From: Clostridiales bacterium
Lineage (GTDB): Bacteria; Bacillota; Clostridia; Peptostreptococcales; BM714
Direction: 5' to 3'
Length of the DNA: 5,454 nucleotides
Assembly (NCBI GenBank): GCA_002869095.1
Contig: PKTO01000139.1
Coordinates: forward strand, 1-5,454
The position numbers and the translations under genes were made by a program. Below the pieces are notes generated by a model, which was given only the letters and a program-made list of their open reading frames with translations, did not search any database and was not told the origin of the DNA. Shown piece after piece: positions 1 to 5,025 of this stretch (its first letter is position 1; each line of letters opens with the position of its first letter).

Positions 1-20
1 GGACAGTCCCCTTTTCCATG
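1..20 (-). repeat. Left REP-like palindrome, partial
   Basis: This holds the centre and one complete arm (TCCCCTTTTCCATG at 7-20) of the palindrome seen in full at 876-908. Its other arm is cut by the window start, leaving only GGA. The central triplet is CAG instead of CTG, so this copy is inverted relative to the right one. A CTAC (GTAG on the minus strand) follows at 24-27. Confidence 0.75.
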
Positions 21-90
21 GGGCTACTTCTTTTTTTGAAAGCATATTGCCTGAATTGGGTGTATTATTAAATAAAAGGGGTGGGAAAAA

Positions 91-864
91 ATGCCAAGGC
101 AAGCAAGGAAAATGAGTGAAAGCGGATTTTACCACGTAATGATTCGCGGCAACAACAAAGAATACATATTCGAATCACCGCAGGACAAAGGCAAATTCAT
201 GAAAATCTTCAAGGAAAAAATTGAGTCGAATGATGTTTCCATAGCTGCATACTGCCTCATGGGAAATCACTTTCACCTTGTGGCAAAAGCTGAAATAGAG
301 GAATTGGCGGATTTCATGAAAAAAATCACTGTCTCTTATGCGTCGTACTATAACCTGAACAGAGACAGAGTGGGTCATGTTTTTCAAGGGAGATTCAGGA
401 GCGAAACTATTGAGACCAGCCAATATCTTTTGGGAGTCGTCAGATATGTCCATCGAAATCCTATAGAAGCCGGATTGGTCGAACGCATTGAAGATTGGCC
501 ATGGTCGAGCTACACGGAGTATATTGCAAAAAGCAGATTGCTGGATAATCAAGTAAAAGAATCAGTTGCAGCATTATTCGGTTCAACAAAAGGGTTCAAA
601 GAAATACATAGGGATTGGGACAACAACGAATATATGGATATACCAGAAGTCATGAAAAAGAGAAGGAAAATCAGGGCAAATGGCATATATCAGGAAATGC
701 TTACCCAAGAAGGCTTGTCAAAGGAAGACATGAAGAATGCAGACAAGCATAAAATATATGATTTTGCATCAAAACTGATAAAAGTATATGGATTCACTCA
801 AAAGGAAACATCCGAGATTATGGGGGTGGGTCGCGGATTCGTGGAATGGGCAGTAAAGAAGTGA
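91..864 (+). CDS. REP-associated tyrosine transposase (Y1/HUH family, IS200-like)
   Basis: Predicted single-strand DNA transposase or endonuclease of the Y1 family, which cuts and rejoins hairpin-bearing single-stranded DNA through a 5'-phosphotyrosine link. The protein is 257 residues. The N-terminal Y1 domain spans about residues 10-145. It contains the HUH metal-binding motif GNHFH (H60 and H62), the conserved GHVFQGRF segment near 95-102, and RYVHRNP, whose Y119 is the likely catalytic tyrosine; a W-P-W-S-S-Y motif follows at 136-141. The region from about 185 to the end is a family-specific extension, and residues 225-255 look like a helix-turn-helix. The domain is complete with no frameshift, so the gene looks intact. 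ATG at 91 is preceded by a purine-rich AAGGGG/GTGGG stretch (about 76-85). Base composition is more AT-rich than the neighbouring ilv genes, and transcription converges on ilvN. It resembles RAYTs more than classical IS200 TnpA, which is about 150 residues long and lacks this C-terminal part. Confidence 0.9.
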   Translation: MPRQARKMSESGFYHVMIRGNNKEYIFESPQDKGKFMKIFKEKIESNDVSIAAYCLMGNHFHLVAKAEIEELADFMKKITVSYASYYNLNRDRVGHVFQGRFRSETIETSQYLLGVVRYVHRNPIEAGLVERIEDWPWSSYTEYIAKSRLLDNQVKESVAALFGSTKGFKEIHRDWDNNEYMDIPEVMKKRRKIRANGIYQEMLTQEGLSKEDMKNADKHKIYDFASKLIKVYGFTQKETSEIMGVGRGFVEWAVKK

Positions 865-875
865 TGCGGATAAAT

Positions 876-908
876 ACATGGAAAAGGGGACTGTCCCCTT
901 TTCCATGT
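876..908 (+). repeat. Right REP-like palindrome, perfect 15-bp inverted repeat
   Basis: Two perfect 15-base arms (ACATGGAAAAGGGGA at 876-890 and its complement at 894-908) surround a CTG loop, giving a very stable hairpin. It is the full version of the truncated repeat at 1-20 and is the probable substrate of the adjacent transposase. It ends 3 bases before the ilvN stop codon, between two converging genes. Neither strand shows a proper T-run straight after the stem, so it is not a standard intrinsic terminator, although a hairpin this strong might still slow transcription. Confidence 0.85.
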
Positions 909-911
909 AAG

Positions 912-1400
912 TTAAAAGACCGACGAGCCCCTTTGCATGCCGACGGAGCTTGAGCGCGCTATTTCGAGAAGTCCGTAGGTTTTCATATGATCAATGAATG
1001 ACTCGATTTTTTTCTGCTGCCCGGTAACTTCAAGGACCATTGTGTCCTGGGTGATGTCAAGCACGGATGCCTTGTATAGGTCTGCGAGGTCCTTGATTTC
1101 GCGTCTTGCTTCGACCGGGGCGGATACTTTTATTATCAGTATTTCCCTTATCAGCGAATCGTCCGGCAAAAGCTCCACAACCTTGATCACCGGCACCTGC
1201 TTGTTTAGCTGTTTCATTATCTGTTCGGTCTGCCAGTCGTCGGCAGTTATGCCGATTGTCATCCTCGAGTATGCGGGGTCTTCGACCGTTCCGACCGAGA
1301 GCGAGTCTATGTTGTAGCCCCTTCTGCTGAAAAGGCCTGCAATGCGGGACAAAACCCCGGCGTGGTTTTCAACCAGAACGGACAATATTCTTTTGTTCAT
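912..1400 (-). CDS. ilvN: Acetolactate synthase small (regulatory) subunit
   Basis: Regulatory subunit of acetohydroxyacid synthase. It binds the large subunit in the cytoplasm, raises its activity and usually confers feedback inhibition by valine or another branched-chain amino acid. The protein is 162 residues, a normal length for the bacterial family. An N-terminal ACT domain (about residues 3-75) carries the family signature around VENHAGVLSRIAGLFSRRG, followed by YNIDSL. The C-terminal ALS small-subunit domain (about 84-155) ends in the usual GLLEIARSS pattern. The start ATG lies one base after the ilvB stop codon, with AAGGAGG seven bases upstream inside the end of ilvB, so translation is probably coupled. 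The stop codon TAA is only 3 bases from the palindrome of the RAYT element, and no separate ilvBN terminator is visible. The symbol ilvH would be equally acceptable; function is not in doubt. Confidence 0.96.
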   Translation of the reverse strand: MNKRILSVLVENHAGVLSRIAGLFSRRGYNIDSLSVGTVEDPAYSRMTIGITADDWQTEQIMKQLNKQVPVIKVVELLPDDSLIREILIIKVSAPVEARREIKDLADLYKASVLDITQDTMVLEVTGQQKKIESFIDHMKTYGLLEIARSSSVGMQRGSSVF

Positions 1401-1401
1401 G

Positions 1402-3024
1402 CTAAAACCTCCTTACTGAATTGATCTTGGAGTCTATTTTGCAGTCGATAAGCCAACTGTCTTTGCCGGCCAAAGAAAGATGGAGTATTTTCTCGAAGCT
1501 TTCCATATCGCATGCGTGTGCGCTTCTAAGGCCGTACGCCTCAGCGATTTTAACGAAATCCGGCCCCTTTTCGAAACGCACGCCGTGCCTGCATTCCTTT
1601 CCGTAAGCGTTGTCCTGAAGCTCCCTGACCATGCCAAGGTACTGGTTGTTCAAGAGCAGTATCACGACCTTTTCCCCCGATTCCGCCAAGGTTCCAAGCT
1701 CGCCCAGACTCATCTGTATTCCGCCGTCGCCCATAACCGCGAAAACCTGCCTGCCTGGAGCCGCCATCTTGGCGCCGATTGCAGAGGGCAGCCCGTATCC
1801 CATAGTCCCAAGTCCTCCCGATGTCAGGAACCTTCGCTTGCCTGACATTTCTATATGCCTTGCCGCCCATATCTGGTTCAGGCCTACATCGGCGGTGAAT
1901 ATTGCGTCCGGGTCCGCCTTTTTGGAAACGCTGTGCAGAAGCACGGCTGGGTCAAGCTTGTCGGCTCGGGTCTTGGAGGGAACAGGCTCCTCCGAAGGAG
2001 TCCTGCACGGCTCCCAATTCCATGACCTGTCCGGGTCCATATTCTTGAGCAAATACATCACAACATCTCCCGCATCGCCGACTATGGGTATTTGAGTCTC
2101 TATGTTCTTTCCGACCTCGGCGGGGTCTATGTCTATGTGTACAATGGTCTTATGGCTTTCGAATATCTGGCCGCCTGCAGTTGCCCTGTCCGAGATTCTC
2201 GCGCCGATTATGATAAGAAGGTCGGACTCCCTAAGGGCCTGTTTGGCTCGCAGATGCCCGTGGGAGCCGATCATTCCCATGGAATTTGCAAGCCCTCCGT
2301 CGATGGCGCTGTTTCCCATAAGGGTGTGGACGACAGGTATCCCTGTTTTCTGCAGAAAGAGGTTCAGAGGGGTTCTGGCTCCCGAGCAGAGTATGCCCCC
2401 GCCTGCGCATACCAGGGGCCTCTCGCTCTTCTCTATTGCGCTGATGGCTTTCTTTATCTGTTTCCTGTTTCCGTGGAAAACAGGCTTGTATCCCCTTATG
2501 TGTATTTGAGGATCGCAGGAATCCTTCACTTCCGCCTTTTGAATGTCTACAGGAATGTCTATCAGCACCGGGCCGGGCCTGCCTGTCGAAGCTATGTGGA
2601 AAGCCTCCTTCATTATTCTGGGCAGTTCGTCTGCGTCCTGTACAAGGTATGTATGCTTGGTGAATGGTTCGGAGGCTCCGGTTATGTCCGCCTCCTGAAA
2701 GGCGTCGGTGCCTATCCTGCTCCTTTGGACCTGTCCGGTTATTACAAGCAAGGGGACAGAGTCAGCCTGGGCTGTCGCTATTCCAGTAATTATGTTGGTG
2801 GCCCCGGGTCCGCTTGTCACTATGCATACGCCGGGCTTTCCGCTCATTCGTGCATATCCGCTGGCTGCGTGGGCCGCGCCCTGCTCTGTACGGGTCAGCA
2901 CATGGACAAGACCCGAAGCCCTCAGGGCTTCGTAAAGGGGGAGGACAGCTCCTCCCGGATGACCGAAGACTCTGTCGGTTCCGTGCTTTTCAATTGACTC
3001 TATTATGGCTTTTGCGCCTTCCAT
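1402..3024 (-). CDS. ilvB: Acetolactate synthase large (catalytic) subunit
   Basis: Thiamine-diphosphate enzyme that condenses two pyruvates to 2-acetolactate, or pyruvate with 2-oxobutyrate, the first common step of valine, leucine and isoleucine synthesis. The protein has 540 residues. The PYR domain (about 1-165) has FGHPGGAVLPLYEAL, the catalytic glutamate E47 in RTEQGAAHAASGYAR, and SGPGATN at 71-77. The central FAD-type domain spans about 185-320, and the PP domain about 375-525 has the ThDP/Mg motif from GDGG at 432 to NN at 459-460. The adjacent ilvN marks it as the anabolic enzyme and not catabolic AlsS. ATG at 3024 has GGAGG at spacing 7. Odd points: Q100 replaces the usual proline of GQVP, L469 replaces the usual tryptophan of MVRQWQ, and the protein ends in INSVRRF without the usual PMxPPG-type tail of about 20 residues. 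No frameshift is apparent, since ilvN starts at once. Confidence 0.96.
   Translation of the reverse strand: MEGAKAIIESIEKHGTDRVFGHPGGAVLPLYEALRASGLVHVLTRTEQGAAHAASGYARMSGKPGVCIVTSGPGATNIITGIATAQADSVPLLVITGQVQRSRIGTDAFQEADITGASEPFTKHTYLVQDADELPRIMKEAFHIASTGRPGPVLIDIPVDIQKAEVKDSCDPQIHIRGYKPVFHGNRKQIKKAISAIEKSERPLVCAGGGILCSGARTPLNLFLQKTGIPVVHTLMGNSAIDGGLANSMGMIGSHGHLRAKQALRESDLLIIIGARISDRATAGGQIFESHKTIVHIDIDPAEVGKNIETQIPIVGDAGDVVMYLLKNMDPDRSWNWEPCRTPSEEPVPSKTRADKLDPAVLLHSVSKKADPDAIFTADVGLNQIWAARHIEMSGKRRFLTSGGLGTMGYGLPSAIGAKMAAPGRQVFAVMGDGGIQMSLGELGTLAESGEKVVILLLNNQYLGMVRELQDNAYGKECRHGVRFEKGPDFVKIAEAYGLRSAHACDMESFEKILHLSLAGKDSWLIDCKIDSKINSVRRF
1408..1414 (-). promoter_or_regulatory. Ribosome binding site of ilvN inside the ilvB 3' end
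   Basis: AAGGAGG on the minus strand, seven bases before the ilvN ATG. It is also the coding sequence for the last residues of IlvB (VRRF). This overlap decides the ilvN start and suggests that ribosomes finishing ilvB help initiate ilvN, favouring balanced subunit amounts. Confidence 0.85.
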
Positions 3025-3054
3025 TCCGATTCCTCCATCAAGTTTTTAAATACT

Positions 3055-3083
3055 ATTAAACTATGGATGAGCCCCGGTGTCAA
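3055..3083 (-). promoter_or_regulatory. Predicted sigma-A-type promoter of ilvBN
   Basis: On the minus strand, TTGACA (3078-3083, 6 of 6 to consensus) and TTTAAT (3055-3060, 5 of 6) are separated by exactly 17 bases. Transcription would start near 3048, leaving a leader of only about 25 bases that holds GGAGG (3032-3036) before the ilvB ATG. There is no room for a T-box or other attenuator, so control must act at initiation. A CodY-like motif lies immediately upstream of the -35 box. Confidence 0.75.
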
Positions 3084-3086
3084 CTA

Positions 3087-3129
3087 AAAATTCTGAAAAC
3101 ATCAATAAATCGATTTAATTCAGAAAAAA
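3087..3129. promoter_or_regulatory. Candidate operator: two CodY-like sites around a 12-bp palindrome
   Basis: TTCTGAA at 3091-3097 and TTCAGAA at 3119-3125 both match TTCWGAA, the core of the Firmicutes CodY box AATTTTCWGAAAATT. Against the full 15-mer, the first (3087-3101) matches 11 of 15 positions and the second (3115-3129) 9 of 15. They also form a 7-bp inverted repeat with each other. Between them is a perfect 12-bp palindrome TAAATCGATTTA (3106-3117). The cluster lies between the two divergent promoters, directly beside the ilvBN -35 box. CodY is a known branched-chain-amino-acid-responsive regulator of ilv and leu genes in Bacilli and Clostridia. That it binds here is inference, as AT-rich DNA yields such matches by chance. 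Confidence 0.4.
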
Positions 3130-3151
3130 ATAATTATCTTTCAATCTTTTG

Positions 3152-3180
3152 TTGACAAAGGAGCAACATCTTGATAACAT
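3152..3180 (+). promoter_or_regulatory. Predicted promoter of the leuA-leuC operon
   Basis: TTGACA (3152-3157, perfect -35) and TAACAT (3175-3180, 4 of 6 for the -10) are spaced by 17 bases, with TG at 3172-3173 giving an extended -10. Transcription would begin near 3187, some 18 bases before stem I of the T-box leader, as is usual for these leaders. Confidence 0.7.
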
Positions 3181-3204
3181 AGGCAACAATATATCGAAAA
3201 GAAA

Positions 3205-3446
3205 CGCGATGACGGAGAGCGTCATCCGGAAGGGAACCTTTAGAGAGTCGGCGCTTGGTGAAAGCCGATGGTCCAACCGGAAGACTACTCACTCCAGAGC
3301 GGCCGTCCTGAGAATGTAGGGGCGCGATGGTTGGCCTCATTATCGGCCGGTGCATTAAAACGCTCAGAAGAGGCTTGCACTTGAAACGTTATTTTCGTTT
3401 TTTGCAAGTAAAAAAGGTGGTACCGCGGGTAATAGACTCGTCCTTT
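3205..3446 (+). promoter_or_regulatory. T-box riboswitch, predicted leucine specifier (CUC)
   Basis: A transcription-attenuating leader that senses uncharged tRNA. Stem I runs about 3205-3301. Its base is CGC/GCG (3205-3207 with 3299-3301), followed by the GA-rich kink region and GGAG/CTCC (3214-3217 with 3292-3295). Above the specifier loop come GTC/GAC (3221-3223 with 3283-3285) and TCCGG/CCGGA (3225-3229 with 3277-3281). The top has the AGAGAG bulge (3242-3247) and the stem TCGGC/GCCGA enclosing TTGGTGAAA. The specifier loop shows CTC at 3288-3290 followed by a purine, giving leucine. A stem II-like pairing GCCTC/GAGGC (3334-3338 with 3370-3374) and stem III CTTGCA/TGCAAG (3374-3379 with 3403-3408) follow. 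The T-box AAGGTGGTACCGCGG starts at 3414; its UGGU bulge would pair with ACCA, matching the A73 discriminator of tRNA-Leu. The 3' antiterminator strand CGTCCTTT (3439-3446) is shared with the terminator. The downstream leucine genes support the assignment. Confidence 0.95.
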
Positions 3447-3465
3447 GACAAGGACGGGTCTTTTT
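3435..3465 (+). terminator. Intrinsic terminator of the T-box leader
   Basis: An 11-bp stem (GACTCGTCCTT at 3435-3445 with AAGGACGGGTC at 3450-3460, one G-U pair) has a 4-base TGAC loop and is followed by TTTTT. The left arm contains the CGTCCTT needed for the antiterminator, so the two folds exclude each other. Charged tRNA-Leu should favour this terminator and shut off leuA and leuC. Confidence 0.93.
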
Positions 3466-3492
3466 GTATTCAAAAACAAGGGGGATAATGAA

Positions 3493-5022
3493 ATGGCAAA
3501 AAGAATCAGCATTTTCGACACTACGCTCAGGGACGGGGAGCAGGCGCCGGGGTTCAGCATGGATCTTGGAGAAAAACTGCAGGTCGCAAGGCAGCTTGAG
3601 CGGCTTGGGGTAGACGTAATGGAGGCCGGTTTCGCCAGAGCTTCGCAAGGGGATTTCGAAGCGGTCAAGGCCATAGCCGGGACGGTAAAGAACGCAAAGG
3701 TCGCTTCGCTGGCCAGGACCGCAACAAAGGACATAGACGCGGCATGGGATGCGGTAAAGGGCGCCGAGTCGCCGAGAATCCACACGTTCATCGCAACCAG
3801 CGAGATACACATGAAATACAAGCTCAAGATGAAGCCGGCCGATGTAATCGAGAAAGCAGAGGCAATGGTCAGGTACGCCGCCGCCCGTTGCCCTGACATT
3901 GAGTTTTCAGCCGAGGACGCAACAAGGAGCAACCCCATATTTCTGGCTAAAATATTCGACAGGGTCATAAATGCGGGAGCCACGGTGATAAATGTTCCCG
4001 ACACAGTGGGATACGCAATGCCCGACGAGTTCTTCGAGTTCATAGAAACCATAAGAAAGAACATGAAATTCGACCACAGGGCCCAGTGGTCTGTGCACTG
4101 CCACAACGACCTTGGTTTGGCGGTAGCAAACACATTGGCAGCCGCGAAAGCCGGCGTAACCCAATTCGAGTGCACGGTCAACGGGATCGGCGAGAGGGCA
4201 GGAAACGCGGCGCTCGAGGAGATAATAATGGCGGCAAGCGTCAAAAAATCCATTCTGGACATAAGCACAAACATCGACTCAAGGCAGATTGCCCGAACAA
4301 GCAGGCTCATAAGCGACATAACCGGAGTTTCTGTGCAGCCCAACAAGGCGGTCGTAGGAAAGAATGCCTTTGCCCACGAGTCGGGCATACACCAGCACGG
4401 AATGCTGAGCAACTCCCTCACCTATGAAATAATGACACCCGAATCGGTTGGATTCAAAAAGACCAAGCTGGTTCTCGGGAAGCACTCCGGCAAGCACGCA
4501 TTCAGGGACCGCTTGAGCGACATGGGGATAGAAATGGACGACGCCGAAATGGAGAAGGTTTTCGTTTCCTTCAAGGCCTTGGCGGACAAGAAGAAAACCG
4601 TGGAGAAAGAAGACATAGAGGCGCTTGTAAACAGGCACCGCTTCAGGCACGATGAGCGGTTCTCCCTCAAGGGGTTCACGGTGCAAAGGGGCTTTGAAAG
4701 ATTTTCGAAGGCAGAGGTCACCATAGAGAACGCAAGCGGAATAAACAAGGAGCTTGGAGAAGGCGACGGCCCGGTGGACGCAGCCTTCAACGCAATAGAG
4801 AAAATGACCGGAATAAGGGCGACTCTCAAGAGCTTCAGCGTGACAGCCGTTACTGAAGGCAAGGACGCCCAGGGCCGGGCCGACATAGTCGTCGAGGCCG
4901 GAGGCAAGAGATACAGGGGCCGGGGGCTTTCAACAGACATAGTCGAGGCCAGCATTCTGTCCTATGTGGACGCAATAAACAAAATAGATTCGCAGGACAA
5001 GAAAATGATGAAGGAGGCGTAA
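3493..5022 (+). CDS. leuA: 2-isopropylmalate synthase
   Basis: First committed enzyme of leucine synthesis: it condenses acetyl-CoA with 2-oxoisovalerate to 2-isopropylmalate. The protein has 509 residues, typical for the long, feedback-regulated form. The DRE-TIM barrel (about 4-270) opens with FDTTLRDGEQAPG (R13, D14, E16) and has HTFIATS from H97, the metal ligands H202 and H204 in VHCHNDLGLA, and GIGERAGNA at 231-239. The linker has HESGIHQHG (295-303) and LGKHSGKHAF (from 328), typical of isopropylmalate synthase. Residues about 385-500 form the C-terminal LeuA regulatory domain, normally the leucine feedback site. ATG at 3493 has AAGGGGG eight bases upstream and begins at MAKRISIFDTT, where homologues begin; an in-frame TTG at 3445 lies inside the terminator stem and is rejected. 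The gene is under the leucine T-box and is followed after 3 bases by leuC. Homocitrate or citramalate synthase is less likely given the leader and neighbours. Confidence 0.96.
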   Translation: MAKRISIFDTTLRDGEQAPGFSMDLGEKLQVARQLERLGVDVMEAGFARASQGDFEAVKAIAGTVKNAKVASLARTATKDIDAAWDAVKGAESPRIHTFIATSEIHMKYKLKMKPADVIEKAEAMVRYAAARCPDIEFSAEDATRSNPIFLAKIFDRVINAGATVINVPDTVGYAMPDEFFEFIETIRKNMKFDHRAQWSVHCHNDLGLAVANTLAAAKAGVTQFECTVNGIGERAGNAALEEIIMAASVKKSILDISTNIDSRQIARTSRLISDITGVSVQPNKAVVGKNAFAHESGIHQHGMLSNSLTYEIMTPESVGFKKTKLVLGKHSGKHAFRDRLSDMGIEMDDAEMEKVFVSFKALADKKKTVEKEDIEALVNRHRFRHDERFSLKGFTVQRGFERFSKAEVTIENASGINKELGEGDGPVDAAFNAIEKMTGIRATLKSFSVTAVTEGKDAQGRADIVVEAGGKRYRGRGLSTDIVEASILSYVDAINKIDSQDKKMMKEA

Positions 5023-5025
5023 AAA

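Larger units (their letters stand above)
1..908 (+). mobile_element. RAYT element with flanking inverted palindromes (left end truncated)
   Basis: A single-gene unit made of one Y1-type (HUH) transposase gene bracketed by two copies of the same palindromic sequence in opposite orientation. The left copy (1-20) matches the reverse complement of the right copy (876-908) base for base over all 20 visible positions, including the asymmetric centre (CAG left, CTG right). This is the arrangement described for REP-associated tyrosine transposases, where the enzyme acts on REP-like hairpins beside its gene. The DNA is visibly more AT-rich than the ilv and leu genes next to it, which fits acquisition by transfer. 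The true left boundary lies outside the window, so the element length is unknown. Whether it moves as a unit or only mobilises its palindromes cannot be told from the sequence. Confidence 0.75.

Noticed and set aside
36..68. Promoter for the transposase: TTGAAA at 36-41 and TATTAT at 63-68
   Set aside because: The spacing is 21 bases, too long for a standard promoter, and no better -35 is seen; the -10-like box alone is weak evidence in AT-rich DNA.
876..908. Bidirectional intrinsic terminator for ilvN and the transposase
   Set aside because: The stem is strong but neither side has an adjacent T-run (AAGTTAAAAG on plus, ATTTATCCGC on minus); it is better explained as the element's palindromic end.
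2092..2997. Plus-strand open frame of 301 codons opposite ilvB
   Set aside because: It is antisense to conserved ilvB sequence, shows no domain and has low-complexity Tyr/Gly/Ser/Cys-rich composition; it is a shadow frame.
1402..3024. ilvB as catabolic acetolactate synthase (AlsS)
   Set aside because: It is co-transcribed and overlaps in signals with ilvN, a regulatory subunit that the catabolic enzyme does not use.
3445..3492. Upstream TTG extension of leuA (16 extra residues)
   Set aside because: It begins inside the terminator stem of the T-box leader, has no ribosome binding site and is absent from the usual LeuA N-terminus; ATG at 3493 has a good AAGGGGG.
3285..4421. Long minus-strand open frame (378 codons) opposite leuA and the leader
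   Set aside because: It lies antisense to leuA and its T-box, has no recognisable domain and a biased composition; it is a shadow of high-GC coding sequence.
3493..5022. leuA as homocitrate or (R)-citramalate synthase
   Set aside because: HTFIATS, HESGIHQHG and LGKHSGKHAF with a full C-terminal regulatory domain, a leucine T-box and adjacent leuC all favour isopropylmalate synthase.
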